In this document: piece after piece, positions 46,055 to 58,913 of the stretch
Layout: every line of letters starts with the position of its first letter
Numbering within the stretch: position 1 is the stretch's first letter
From: Desarmillaria ectypa
Lineage: Eukaryota; Basidiomycota; Agaricomycetes; Agaricales; Physalacriaceae
NCBI GenBank assembly: GCA_030407005.1
Contig: JAUDYN010000006.1
Span: 2,604,001-2,668,000, forward strand
DNA: 64,000 nucleotides
Direction of reading: 5' to 3'
The notes under the pieces: model-generated
The model's input: only the letters and a program-made list of their open reading frames with translations
Databases searched by the model: none
Told to the model about the DNA's origin: nothing
Made by a program: the position numbers and the translations under genes

Positions 46055-49000
46055 TCAAACTTCCGCCTCCATTTCGTCAGGGTACCCGATAGCGACATTC
46101 AAAGCTTGCTTTGCCAACAGCACTTGCTCCTCCGGCAACTTGAAAACTGTCGACAGCTCAAATTTACCATCGCATGCAATTCGGAACTCTTCCGCGCGTT
46201 GCGAACCCAGGGACTTGAGGTACGACAATATCGCTTGTGATGACTGTACCAAGTTAGCTTAGCTCTTTGCAAGACGGTGAAAGAAAGGTACCTCGAGATC
46301 AAGTTTTGCATCCGGACCTAATGCAGTGAAAAGGACATTTTCGACCTCTTCAAGAGGCGCTTGGAGCTTTTGTGAGACCTTGGCGGCCGCAAGAATAGCC
46401 TGCTGCGACGAAGGATGTCGTTGAAGGTATTGCGAATTGAACGTTTCCAGCGACACTTCCTCGGGCAGTAGCTCCAGCAGGGCTTCTTTGAAAAGAGGAC
46501 CAATGGGTGCCAGAGGTTCTTGAGGAAGAGCGGCAGCTAATGATAGGCATCTAAGACGTCGATACCGAGATGATGGGATATGAATGTACATACCCGTTTG
46601 TCGGAAATGTGCAAGACGTATATGCAACTCGGCATTTTCGGCGTCAATCGAACGTGCTTGTTTCAAGGCTTTGGTGGCTTGTAATAGCTTTTCTGCACTA
46701 TGGTCAGTCTCGATGTAACAAGCCTAGGCTAGTATACTCACTGCGCCTAATCGCAACGTCATAGACTGCTATCCAAACGTCGATATTTTCCAGAGCCAAC
46801 GCGGTGAGCGGGTGCAGGAACTTGGCAGCGCGTTCTAAAGGGTCGTTACATCCTAATAGCTTGATGCCGTCGGTATCATCGTCTTTGGGAGCGGATGGTT
46901 CGAGACCCTTGTCCTCGTTGGAAGACTGCTGACTATTGCCTAGGAAACTAATTAATATATCAAAATTGGTGCAAATATCCTTACCTACCCTTTTTGGAGT
47001 CATCCTGAACTTTCTGTGCCGCTTTCTTTGCCTTTTTCTTTGCCTTCTTTTCGGCATCTGTAAGTTGGCCTGATGATCATGAGATGCGGGTGTGGATTAT
47101 AGCAATAGGGTTAACGAACCAGAGGATGCAAACGAAGCCGCTTTTGAAGGATCGTCATAGACTGCAACGAATATCTATACTTCGGATAAGGAACACATAA
47201 AAATAGAGATGAAACGGCGACGAACTTTGCTCGCAGATATGGCCGCTTTTACGTATGCCGGATGCGACCTTAATCGGTCTTCCCATGCGAGCAGACTGTA
47301 GCGACAACGTCAAGACATGAAACGACGGCCTATTTCCTTGGAAGACGTACTTGAAATATATGTTTATTGTGAACTTGCGCATCGAGTAACCGTGGAAGTC
47401 ATACTGGTCGTCCTCTATCTCATCAAAGACCTATTACAGCTGTAAGCGGTGTTTGACAAGTAAGGAAAATTTTATACTTTTTGTATGGCGGTATACTTTT
47501 TGAGGGCCAAATTTATTTTGCCAACGCGATTCTGAGCATCCGCCTCTTCGATAAGATATAATAAGGACTGCATATCTTCAAGGTCCGCACCAGGGCTTAC
47601 GGCGTCTTTCTAGTTGCAATTTAGTCAATCGCTGTCCAAATATGGATACGAACGTTTCCTACCTTCGTGAAGAGACCTAGCAGAGCACTGGCTTCATCCA
47701 CAAGACCTGCACGAAGCCGGTATTTTGCGCTTTTGGTATTCAAGAAACGGTCCTGGCCATCTAACAATCGTGCTTCCTCTACTGACCGTGCGGCACCAAA
47801 CAAGTCTCCGGCACGTTTGAGAACTCTGGCTCTACAAGTGTATAACTCTGGCAGCGTTGGTGTGTGTTTGAGTGCCTCATCCAGGATTTCGAGAGCTCGT
47901 TTGAACTGCGAAAGGTAGGAAAAATGCTGTGCCTGGAAATACAGTATCCACAGGTACGTTGTAGGCTGTGAAGTGAATGTTGAGGATGAAGGTGCTGCAG
48001 AATCCGGCGCATTTTCTGCTCGGATCTCTTCGAGCAGCGCCTCGATCTGACCTAATTTGGTTTGATCTTTGTATAGCAGCTTGATGTCGGCGAAGAGGGA
48101 AGGGATGCCTTTGGTGAAACCGGAGAGGAGGTATGGTTTTGCCAACTCTTTGAACCGATCTCCGGAGGCGAAGGAGAGCGCTAGTCGACGGGGGGCATTC
48201 GCTCGAGGGATTTGCGAGGAGATATCACGCAAAACGGCGAGTGACGCCTCGTCTGTGATATCGTAATCCAGATTAAACGAGATCAACTAACTGGCTAAAC
48301 GCGCTTACCGCTGTCAATTCCTTGACTGGCGAGGTATCCATGATAATAATCAGTGCAGTCTGGGTTGTGATCAATGAGGACACGCCATGCATGTTCTGCT
48401 TCATCGGATTTAAGCTTGGAGAGTAGGCGTGCTGTGGTGGCGTTTAGAGGGACACATTATGACTGAAATATGCCACAGACCTCTGGCTTCCATGATGGCA
48501 GTTTTGTCTACGATTACACGCGATTTGGAGTTGACGTCGAGTAAGGAGAGAGCTTCAGTGAACTCTCCGAGGTCCTCAAGTAACCGGACATGATACATCG
48601 TTGTTTCCGAATGTTCGATGTCGTAATCGGGGACGTTCTAGTGGACAGTAAGCACTAACACATCGAAGAAATCGGCCACGACAACATACCTTCAGAGTTC
48701 TTTCGTACTGTTCTAATACCTTTTTGGCCTCAAGGAGATTCCCACTGAGATGATATGCAACGGCGAGGGACACCCAGTTTTGGCGGACAGTAGGACGAAG
48801 GCGAAGCAATATGTGTCGTGTTTCGACGAGCCCGTCATACAGCCGGAGCTGCGTTTGCAGGTGGGCGGCATCCCGAAGAATATTCAAGTTTTCCTAATTA
48901 CGCAAATTACGGTTACATCCCATCTCCATGGCTTCGCGACGCACCTTGTCGAACCGGAGGGCCTGGGTATACGATTTCAGAGCTTCCTCGTAGTTTTTCT

Positions 49001-49341
49001 CTCCTTTCTGAATGAGACCGAAGACATGCCAGCATATGTGCGAAGTAAGATCGAGACGGACACCCTTTTTGACGAGGTCAATGCCTTCCTCCCGTCGGCC
49101 CATGTGGGTGAGAATGAGGCCCTTCATGCACATCGTCTCTGCACAATAATGAATGCTATGAGAGGCCTTAGGACTCGTAATGCTCACCGCCGTGCTCGGG
49201 AAATTTCTTCAATATCTGATCAGCCGTTTTGAGGCCTTTTTTGAGCTGCCGAGCCTCGTACATAGTGAGGACCTCCTTGAAGAGGGACGCCTCCTTCAAC
49301 GGCAGTGCCCTCTTGGGCGGTATTCCGAGGACTCTAGACAT
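46055..49341 (-). CDS. NAA15: NatA N-terminal acetyltransferase auxiliary subunit NAA15/NAT1
   Basis: It anchors the catalytic Naa10 subunit to the ribosome and shapes its active site for co-translational acetylation of Ser, Ala and Thr N-termini. The start MSRVLGIPPKRALPLKEASL continues FKEVLTMYEARQLKKGLKTA. TPR-type helical repeats follow: HYCAETMCMKGLILTHMGRR, HICWHVFGLIQKGEKNYEEA, LRDAAHLQTQLRLYDGLVET, VSLAVAYHLSGNLLEAKKVL, FKELAKPYLLSGFTKGIPSL, LWILYFQAQHFSYLSQFKRA and RLRAGLVDEASALLGLFTK. The charged KKAKKKAAQKV-type segment occurs near 47000, and the end is VAIGYPDEMEAEV. Landmarks and length (about 850 residues) fit the family. At least ten introns. It is head-to-head with PDS5, 152 bp between start codons. 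Confidence 0.93.
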
Positions 49342-49493
49342 GGCCGGTCGTCGTGCACGTCGAGGTGACGGTAGAGATGACAAAATTGCCCGGTGCCGGC
49401 GGCGAGCTTGAAGGAAAACAAGACCAAAACAACGCGTGCAGCACACCGTGACTGCACTCATTTCTCTTTCCCATATCTTCCTCTTCTCCCGTC
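49342..49493. promoter_or_regulatory. compact bidirectional promoter, NAA15 / PDS5
   Basis: The start codons at 49341 (-) and 49494 (+) leave only 152 bp for both 5' UTRs and promoters. The sequence is GC-richer than most intergenic DNA here (cggtcgtcgtgcacgtcgag) and has no TATA box. Confidence 0.6.
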
Positions 49494-52400
49494 ATGGTCG
49501 CGCGAACCCGCCACGGCGGCCAGACATCTCCTGGGAAGCTCGCGTTCAAGGAAAAGCTCGTTACAAAGGGCACGACGACCGACGCCCTCCTCAAAAAGCT
49601 CAAGAATTTACACGAGGAGCTCAGCGTGTTGGACCAAGACCGGGTTGACACCAAGTCACTCGACAGCGTACGCAAGGAGCTCATTCTCAATTCTATTCTA
49701 CACCACAAAGACAAGGGCGTCAAGGCGTACGCTGCCTGCTGTCTGGCCGACATCCTTGGCCTGTATGCTCCAGAAGCACCGTACACGGTCGCGGAGCTTG
49801 TCGATATATTCCAGTTCATCTTCCAGCAGCTCAAATCTGGCCTCAAGGGAACGGAAGATACCTACTATAATCAGTACTTCCACGTCCTTGAGTCCTTGTC
49901 AACCGTGAAGAGTGTCGTCCTCGTCTGCGACCTCCCAAATGCCGACGACATGATGAAGCACATCTTTAGCGACTTTTTCACCATTGTGCGACGCGACTTT
50001 TCTAAGCAGACAGAGAGTTTCATGGGCGATATTCTCACCGCACTCATCGACGAATGCCACACTTTGAATGCACCCGTGCTTGAGATACTTATGGCTCAGT
50101 TCATGGATAAGAACGCGGTACGTGTTCTGGTATTATCAGTCCCGCAATTTTTTATGTCTTTTCTTCCAGCAACCTGACCAGCCAGCATACCGTTTGGTAG
50201 TGCAGGTATGCAATCAGACCGCCGACAAGCTACAACGACATGTGTCTATGTATTTTACAGACATCATCGTAGCCAACTCTGGGGACGAGGAATTGAGGGA
50301 AGTCCGTAAAGCACACGAACTTGTCAAGCGGATACATCTGGCATGTCCCACACTTCTTCACAGTGTGATACCACAACTCGAGGAAGAGCTGCGGGCAGAA
50401 GACGTTCAGCTCCGTTCCATCGCCACGCAAGTCCTTGGTGAAATGTTTGCTGATAAGGGTGGGTACGATCTCTCCAAGAAATATCCAACGACATGGAGGG
50501 TGTGGTTGGTTAGGACAAACGACCGGTCAGTCACCGTCAGGCTGAAGGCTTTGGAGTCGGCGCGAGCCATCATATCCGGAGGATATCCCGAGATGAGAGA
50601 GGCGGTACAAGGTGCGCTTCAGCAACGACCCTCGATCAGCCATATTAACTCTGTCCAGAGTGTCTCCAAATGAAACTTCTGGATCCCGATGAGAAAGTAC
50701 GCGCAACTGTCTGCAAAATCTACGGTCAACTGGACTATGAGACAGCCGCTCATCACGTTACAGAGGAACAGCTCCGTGCTGTAGCCCAACGTGCCATTGA
50801 CAAAAAGGTTTGGAAGTCTTGCGGATTCAACGGGCGAACCCTGCTCACCTTCCTTTTAGCAAATTGTACGAACTGAGGCTTTGAAGAGTCTCGGCAAGCT
50901 CTATGATCTCGCTTACACTCAAATGTACGACCCTGTCTTCGACTTCCCTTCTTGAAGCTAATGGATTTCAGCGAGATCAATGACCCCATTGCTATCTCCA
51001 ATTTCTCGTGGATACCAAATACTCTATTTCCTTTGCTAGGTATGAATCATGAAACTAAGTAAGACCTATGTCATCTATTTGTGCGCCTTTTCTGAATGCA
51101 GGCGTTTTAGACCTGCAGTCGAGCAAGCATTTGAAGATTACATACTGCCTCTACCTCGATCTTTGCCGCCAGATAAGGGTAAATCCAGTGACAGTGAAAT
51201 TGATGAGGCGCTCTGGACGGATAGACTTCTCAACACAATGAAATTCCTCGTTGAAGCGCGTTCCGTCAATGGTCTTCTGGCCTTCACGAATTTGAAGTCA
51301 TCGTGCGTACTATGTCGCTACTTCCCGCCCAATGTTAATGTGTCGCATAGTCAGCCGGCCCAAGTGTTAGCTTTTATAGACACATGCATCCAGAATAATG
51401 TGCGTCTCACGATCCAAAAATGTTGCAGTTCCATTAAACGGATGTGTCCCAGAACGGTATCATCGACGGCGATAAAGAAACGACAGAAAAGGTGAAAAGC
51501 GACTTGACCCGACGTGTTAGACAGCTCGCCGGTGTGTTTTTAGTTCAGGCATTCTGAGTGCGCCGATACTAATGCAACGACATAGCCTTGTGTCCTGATT
51601 CGTCAAAAGCTGCCGATGATCTTTACGGTTTTGCCAAGCTGAACGATCAGACAGCGTACAAACTTCTAAAGAAATGTATAGATCCTCAAACAGACCTCAA
51701 AATGCTTGTCAAGCGGAGAGTAAGTCAATACCTGGGCTGACGGCCGTGCAATCTGCTAATACAATTCTTAGAGCGAATTTCTGAAAAAAATCATAGATAA
51801 TTCTCCCGGTATCGTGCCTACGATGTCTATCCTCTTGCGGCGGGTGACATACCACGTCGTCAACCAGTCCTCTATTCCTACTCTTCTGAAGCGTCTGGAA
51901 AATATCCGAGGAAGAGAAGCCAATGTGACCGCTGGTCATATACACACGCTGATGAGATATATCTCTAAATATCGACCAGCCATCTACAAGTCCCACGTCA
52001 GCGCCCTAGTGAAAGCTATTTCGGATGAGGATGCACCGCCCTTGTTGGTTTCATCGGCTCTTCAAGCGCTATCTAGCGTGATTCGATGGGACGAAGATCT
52101 GGCACCCAAAGACTCGTGAGCGGATTGGTCACATTTTAGTTTGCCTTCTAAACTGAAAGCTTGTGAAAAGCCGTACCATAGATCGCATCACTCGCTATGC
52201 CACGGGTCCTGGTTGGAAGCAGGCGAAATTTGCTGCCCGATTACTTGCTTCTTGTCCCTGTCAGAGCGAGACTTGTACTGAAGTGGTCGAGGTACGTTTC
52301 CATTCATTGATCCGGTGTTTATCTTTTCATCGGGCTTCGTTAGTCAATAGCCGACGGATTGGCCGAGGCATCGCCTGAGCTCTTGGTAGCGCACATAGCT

Positions 52401-54320
52401 GCCCTTGCACAGTTTGCACTACTAGCGCCGGATGCCTTTGAGTCCAAAAGCGACGTAATAACGGAGTTTTTAGTGAAGAAGCTTCTTATGATACCCCAGC
52501 TACCGGATCCAGTAAGTGACCTGTACACATTGTCGAACATCTTACTTCATCTCTTATACAGGATGATGATACAGAAGAAGAATGGGTGGAGGATGATGTT
52601 ATGCCCGATGTTCTTCGAGCCAAAATCCTTGCCTTGAAGGTGTTCAAAAACCGCAGTCTGGCGTACGCCGACTCGGATAAAGGTCTGATGGTGTTGGGGC
52701 CGCCGCTTAAGATCTTCAAACAGCTAGTTGAAACGAACGGTGCACTTTCTTCCGATGTCGCAGAAGAGTGCGTCGAATTATGTACCTTGCAATGTGTCAT
52801 GCTCATGCCTTTTTAGCCCCATGTTCATGGCACGGCTGCGTTTACAGGCGGCAGTTTCGCTGCTACAATTGTCGACTGTCCAGAAATACGAAGTGTCTGT
52901 TGCAACAGCCTTTACTCGACTGACCTTAGTTATTCAGGTTTGTTAGCCGGTCAGCAAATGAGTTCTTATCATGATTGATTACACCGATTAGGATTCCTGC
53001 TATAACGTTCGCTTTAACTTCTTGCGAAAACTTATCATTCTGCTGTATGCACGGCGTATACCGATCACTTTCAATGTCGTACCATTTTTGACGATTCATG
53101 ATCCCGAAGAAGATATCAAATCAACTGTACGTTCAGTCTACATGCGGAGTAAGCATTGTGCTGACGCTGACGTTTCCTCAGGCGACATCATACATATCCT
53201 CCGCCATTCGAACATTGCCGGCCAGTTAGTCGTCTCCTCTCAAGTATTTCTCCACCTTGACCGTGTTTTGTAGATGTGCGGGTGCATTATTTTGACATGA
53301 ACATCATTCGGCTAATGCATCTGCTCGCGCATCATCCCGACTTTTCAATGGCCCCCGAGGACTTGAAGGATATCGGCAAGTGAGTTAAATCGATGTTCCC
53401 CATCACGTTTAGCGTTCATCATTTTCTCAGATATCTCAAGTATTTCGCCGATCAAGTGATCCAAGCTGAAAATGTTTCTCTCATCTATCATTACGCTCTC
53501 AAGGGAAAGACCGTCAGAGATCTTGGGTCTGAAGAATACAGTCATGTAGGGTTGCGAATATCGGGCCCGAAATTTGATGTTGATCTTTTTTTCAGAATTT
53601 CTACGTAATATGTGAACTGGCTCAAGAGATCATCAAAGCTCGGGCACAACATTATTCATGGAGTATCCCAAGCTATCCCGGAAAAATCAAACTTCCGTCG
53701 GACATCTTGCGTCCCCATGCGAGCCCAGAAGATGCCAAAAAAGTCAGTCACAATCCTGTTGATCTGGAGGTGCCCTTATGCCCTTGTTACAGACGGCGAA
53801 CGCTGTGTACTTGCCAAAGGAAGTGGCGAAATGGGCGGCCGACTTGTACAAGTCTGTCCCTGCAGCGGTCAGTTAGCTCATAAGCTCCTGCATTGGACAT
53901 ATTCTTACAACCGTTCAGGAGAAAAAGGAGCGAAAAGCTTCTGCGAAACGTAAAGCTCCGGCCACGAATGGAAATGGACATGCGAGGTACGCTTTCATAT
54001 ATTGTAAAATGCCGGTATTCTCACATGTCCTTTCCGCAGACGGACGAGGAAGAGGCGTCGATCTGATGATGAATCTGACGAGCCCGACGAGTCGGAAAGC
54101 TCGAGCGATGTCGAAATGGCCGATGCTACTGGCACAATAGAAGAATCTGAAGCCGATGAAGGCGACGACGAATCTGGGGAAGAGGTTCTAGGACGGGGTG
54201 CTCGAAGTCGCGCCAAGGTAAGCCTTGAGTGCGGCTACCGATATGTCACTAACCATCCCTACGCAGAGGAAAGCTGCACGAAAGGCGAGAGGCGGCAAGA
54301 AGCGCGTATCTGATGGTTGA
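49494..54320 (+). CDS. PDS5: sister-chromatid cohesion factor PDS5
   Basis: Pds5 binds the cohesin ring through Scc1 and controls its release and acetylation. The start is MVARTRHGGQTSPGKLAFKE. HEAT-repeat landmarks of the family follow: LVTKGTTTDALLKKLKNLHE, ELILNSILHHKDKGVKAYAA, CCLADILGLYAPEAPYT, FQFIFQQLKSGLKGTEDTYY, LESLSTVKSVVLVCDLPNAD, FFTIVRRDFSKQTESFMGDI, YRLVVQVCNQTADKLQRHVS and IPQLEEELRAEDVQLRSIAT. The APYT...F motif near residue 100 is where Wapl or sororin-type partners bind in other species. A dozen or more short introns break the rest. The C-terminus is acidic/Ser-rich (DDESDEPDESESSSDVEM), then basic (RKAARKARGGKKRVSDG), with the stop at 54318-54320. It appears intact. Confidence 0.93.
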
Positions 54321-55726
54321 CAGCTAGCTCATGTATCTTTATTCTTCCATTTCCTTCTGCTGCATTGTTGTATTTTTGTGCGTGCATCTTTTCCTACTTG
54401 ATCTGTTGGAGCTTTATTATTTCATCTTGTCCACTCGCACTTTTGTACTTACTTATAATGCTGACTGATGTATGACCGCTATGATTTACACTTTCGTTGA
54501 GCCTATTCAGCGCTTCAACAAGGAATCAGACGTTCAAGTCATCTAAGAACCAGTCTCATCATATGCTTGCTTTATGCTTTTACATTTTCAGTTACTACTG
54601 AATGTGTCACATAAATGTGATATCCGCAGCCAACAACACGATCGAAACTTGAATTGGTGCAGAGGTTGTCTTGCCTGATTTAGGTCTGCGTCGTGGTCGC
54701 ACTCTCCAAAGTTGCCAAAGCCTTCCAGTCTTGGGTTCCTAGCTGGCAAGTAGTAGTGCCATGGAGACACCATGACTTGAATTAAGCTTCGAGGACAGTA
54801 CCAAACGGGCGTGAATCGTAAATGTTAACGTTTCTTGAAGTTGAGTAGTATGGACTCACATTCATCCTGAGTTCATAATACTGAGGGGCATGTACTACCT
54901 CAGGCTCTGAATGTTCAAACTTCGAAGAAAGAGCTAAAGCGTAAACACATAGAATATAATACAACTAGAAACATCAATAGTGGTATGAAACGTATGAGTA
55001 CAGCTATTTTTGATGATAAAATAGACTGCGACCTAGCAATGATGTGGAAAGGCGGTGGCCACTCATTCTTGGTACCAGATTGCTTTATCCTTGTGATATC
55101 CAGCGACAAAGGGCATCGTGAAACGCCACTTGGGAACTTGGAACTACTCATGAGACTAACGTCAGTAGATCCTCTCGACTGTCCTGACCTCAAAGCATCC
55201 ACGAGTAACTTTGTGAAAATGCCATGAGTTATCCCTGCATCATCCTCTTTTTTCCCATGCAAAGTAATACTTCTGATCATTCACAAGTGACTTTGTGAAA
55301 ACGCCACGAGTTTGTCCTACGTCCGAACCACAGAAACTAAGGAGAACAAGTGAGTTCGGTGGCCTGTGTTTTTCGTCGCTGGAAGCTCTCCGGAGTTCGT
55401 AGGCTGTACAGTGTACATTAACATTCCAAGCCGCCTGAACTAGAACGGATATAGTATCCTACTCGAAAGTAATACCACAGACAAGCTAATTGTAAATTGT
55501 GAAAATGTAATTATCACGGTGTTTGTCCTTATTACCTTCCACCGTTATTAGCCTCCGTCCCCATGCTTAATTCTTTGGGGTAAAACCATTAGTGTCGCGT
55601 CGCGTCACAAGTTGGTCCCAGAGTAAAAAGTGGCCTGATTATAAGAGGTATACATAGCATAGAACCGGTTATCAAAAGCCTATTCGACCCTGTACCAACC
55701 ACCCTGCAATAAATTTTCACGAGCGT
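54321..55726. other. intergenic region, no gene recognised
   Basis: Contains the PDS5 3' UTR and the 3' side of the beta-trefoil gene. A 121-codon minus-strand frame (54915-55280) has no family resemblance. One short direct repeat is listed separately. Confidence 0.45.
55196..55318. repeat. short direct repeat, two units about 85 bp apart
   Basis: cacgagtaactttgtgaaaa with tgccatgagtt (55199) and cacaagtgactttgtgaaaa with cgccacgagtt (55284) share 27 of 31 bases. Confidence 0.7.
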
Positions 55727-56463
55727 TCAAAAGTAAGCACCAGAATCGTCGTCGAGACGCTCGAATCGCCACAGCTGCGTAGGTTCAAACTCGCCATCCG
55801 CCGCGCCACGACCGAGCTTCACCTGAAATGGATAATCAGAGCAATATGTGACATCGATGGCGGCAACACATACGTGAACTTCGGGAAGCTGTCGTGTGGG
55901 CGGCTGCGAGATGTTCCAATAGAGTCCATCATCGCCGGGTGCCTTTACCTGCCGTAGAAATGAATACACAGAAAAGACGGCGGTGAGTCGGAGACGAACC
56001 GTGTAGAGTCCATCGCCTAAAGGTTCCACGATGAAAGCAATAGGATTGCCCCCGTTAATGATCATGACATCCTGCAAGAGTCGTGAGTACAAAGAATGAA
56101 TCTCGAACGCATATATCCCTCACATTCTCGGCACCAACTTGCCCCAACGTCAGACCCATGCTCCTGATCAAGAACCCTCCCTTTTCTTGCTCAGTGAGCT
56201 CCCACTGTGCAAGAACGACGATGAGACGCGGCTTGGAAAAGTAAAAGAAAGAACCTACTTGCTCGAAGACGCCCAAAAGTTCGTAACGGTGTGAAAGCAG
56301 AATGGGCTTTCCATGCTGATGGACTCGCACAGTCGAGTGAGACGCCTCGCTAATAATTCTGTACACGCCGGAAACAAGCTGCACGAGATACACGGTAAGA
56401 AAGAGACTAGATGAGGGTGATCTTTGCACCGACCTTGGGAGTACGCGTCCTGGAAAGAGACAT
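55727..56463 (-). CDS. beta-trefoil protein, lectin- or protease-inhibitor-like
   Basis: Six exons join in phase: MSLSRTRTPK, LVSGVYRIISEASHSTVRVH...ELLGVFEQ, WELTEQEKGGFLIRSMGLTL, DVMIINGGNPIAFIVEPLGD...YT, VKAPGDDGLYWNISQPPTRQ...VH and VKLGRGAADGEFEPTQLWRF, ending DDDSGAYF. There is no signal peptide. Three repeats are suggested by the GVYRI, GGFLI/GLYTV and QxW-like QLWRF strings, typical of small basidiomycete beta-trefoils such as the ricin-B lectins or the I66/mycocypin inhibitors that accumulate in fruiting bodies. The repeat call is mine and the ligand is unknown. Fold family moderately sure, function open. Confidence 0.65.
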
Positions 56464-57443
56464 GGTGGTGGTGGTCGGAAACAAAGTGGTGCAAGACGGG
56501 TGGGTGCCTTCGGTGTGTATGTCCTAAAATAGGTCGCGACTTTTCCGGGAGGTGTACCTACCGGCAACTTTTGGGGGAGTAGCGATACTTATTCGAGTAC
56601 ACTAATCCCTGGGGAGAAATTTGACAAAGGTATAATAGAAAATGTCTTAAGCAATGATATTTTTACTTTGCAAAATTTCTCCTTGATGAATATAATTGTG
56701 GCGAGAAGACAGAGGGCGTCGGCTCTGCGTCAACAAGGTCTTATATAAATGATAAGATGAACATTTTCTTCTGGGGTTAAATTTTCGGGCCGCCTATTGT
56801 GCCGTATGTACATGCATCAATCCATAATTATCAGATGATACGACGTCAATTTCTTCACTTTTGCTTCATTGGACCAAGAAAAGAATGAAAATCTTGGAAA
56901 TTATGCACTATAGGTGTTACGTTTGGCTGCAGTGTCGAGGAAAACGATTACCTGCCACTTCCGAATGCAGAGGGCACCCGCCCCCACTTTCCCCGCACAC
57001 GAGCCGAATCCCCCAAAGATTCTCTTAATTAATTCGCTCAATGTTGATCCCATCTGCTAGTTAGAAGCACGGAGCAGGCGGTCAGTGAAGTCAAAGAACG
57101 GTCACCCTCGGACCCGATACAAAGCCCTTTTCACGAATCATCAGTGGCTTGCTCACTCATCTCGACTCGGAATTTGTCAGTGGGTCCAGGAGCGCATGAA
57201 ATCGGACAGCCACGACATCAGGATGTGCACGTCATCCAGCTGAAGAGTCGGATAACTGGATAGAACTTAAGGTTTACATTTATCAAACGAGGAAACGAAT
57301 TCCCGAAGCGTGTTAAGGTTCGGGACCCCAAAGCTTGGATCTTCTTGAAATGAGACCTTGAGTCAGGAAATGTGAGGAATGCTGTAGTGCACCCGTGTCA
57401 TTGCAGCCGCGTATGTTCTAGTGCAAGATAGTGTGACAGGTTT
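56464..57443. other. intergenic region, no gene recognised
   Basis: AT-rich promoter side of the beta-trefoil gene (about 56600-56900) and 3' side of the tyrosinase. No repeat or RNA gene seen. Confidence 0.45.
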
Positions 57444-58913
57444 CTACACGTATATGTAACACAGGTATCCGCCTTTTGTGTACAGAACATCCCCAACCTA
57501 TGAAATTAAGGTCAAGAGGAGACAGTGGAACCCGACAGGTCGGTGACGCACCGTTATACTTGGTAAAATACCGTATACGGATAAAACCGTACCCTCATTA
57601 GTTGCCTAACCAGCCGCGTGTTCAATAGATCCCATATACTCCGGGAAAAAACATAGAAGCTTACCACATAGCCAGAGGAGGGTTCACCTTGCGTTTCATA
57701 CCCCGCATCTGTAAGATCATGGATCCTCGATTGGTCGTCTCCTTGCCATTTCCACCAAACCTAAAAAAAGTATTAGACATGAACACCTTGCCCAGAGTTC
57801 ACCAATAAAGAGAGCGCACGTAGTCCAGATAAGCATGATGCAGCCAGAAAATCGGGTCGTTTGGCGACGTCATGATGTTGAGCATCTGCAATTTAACAGT
57901 GATCAATCACACGCAGACAGGACACTGAAATCAAGACCAACGTCTCCTCCAACACCAGCATGACCAGCGTCATGCAGTGTATTAAACAAATTCTTCTGAA
58001 AATGAGCAAAGGCAGTCTCGCCGTTCACAGCGTTCACATAAGACTGCCCAGCATACTTCGAACTCGCCGGGTCCAACCGGCGAGTCAGGACATGGTTCGT
58101 GTTCTTAGCCCCAGGTCCAAGGTGAGAAGTCAGATTTGTAAAAGGACCACCTAGAACAGCATAACCCGACTGTGCGGCACCTTCGCCCCCAAAGTCAAGA
58201 ACGGTGCTCGCGTTGGCGAACGATCCGGCGTCTAGGACTTCGTTCCAGTATGGAATCTATTCAAGAAGAGGGGGGAGAGGTCGTCACTTTGGGATTTGAA
58301 CGCGTAAATGAGTTAGCTTACGAGTCCGCTGTATCCACATTCTTCCCGGAGCAGTGTCTCGTGGGTATGGAGGTAGTAGCGGTGGACCTGACCGAGATGC
58401 TAGTCAGCAAGACCTTGATTTTCCTTTTATCCGACAATTGCTCACAGCGAGGAATCTATATGAGGGGGTTAATTATTTATTTTGATAACGTTATGCTAGC
58501 CGACGTACTGTCCAGTCATATGCCAAGTATCATTATCCGCATAGATGTCGCTTTGCTCGGAGTGAACGCCGACCTGATGTTCCAGACGTCAATTGTGGCC
58601 ACAATGATAGGCTTGATTCAATTACAAGGTCTTCATAACGGGAAGTAACGCCAGGTATGCTTGTTTGAGCTGGCGCTTTGAGGAGGCACCACTCGGCGTC
58701 AAAGTATGCGGCTTTTTCCTCATCAGTGAACGTGTTCCTATGATAGGCATTCGTTCGAAGAGCCGAAAGCAAAGACAGACTAGTTGCATACCATTCTACC
58801 CTGATAGCCGGGGAGCTGCAGTTCGCTGGGGTATCAGGTATTGATTTGACACATAGAAAAAAGTCTTGTGCAACGAGATAGACGAAGATCAAGAGTAAGG
58901 AATGGCCTCCCAT
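57444..58913 (-). CDS. secreted short tyrosinase-domain protein (type-3 copper oxidase)
   Basis: Tyrosinases oxidise phenols to quinones. MGGHSLLLIFVYLVAQDFFL is a signal peptide; then CSSPAIRVEW, TFTDEEKAAYFDAEWCLLKA and PAQTSIPGVTSRYEDL follow. Copper site A is rebuilt from three exons: GVHSEQSDIYADNDTWHMTG, QFLA and VHRYYLHTHETLLREECGYS, with three His. Copper site B is LHDAGHAGVGGD joined to MLNIMTSPNDPIFWLHHAYL, again with the expected His. The last exons are 57885-57820, 57760-57665 (VWWKWQGDDQSRIHDLTDAG), 57605-57552 (EGTVLSVYGILPSIT) and 57497-57444 (VGDVLYTKGGYLCYIYV). All phases fit, so the gene is intact. The length matches the short secreted class without the C-terminal shielding domain. 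The usual Trp before the third CuA His is Val here. Confidence 0.9.
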
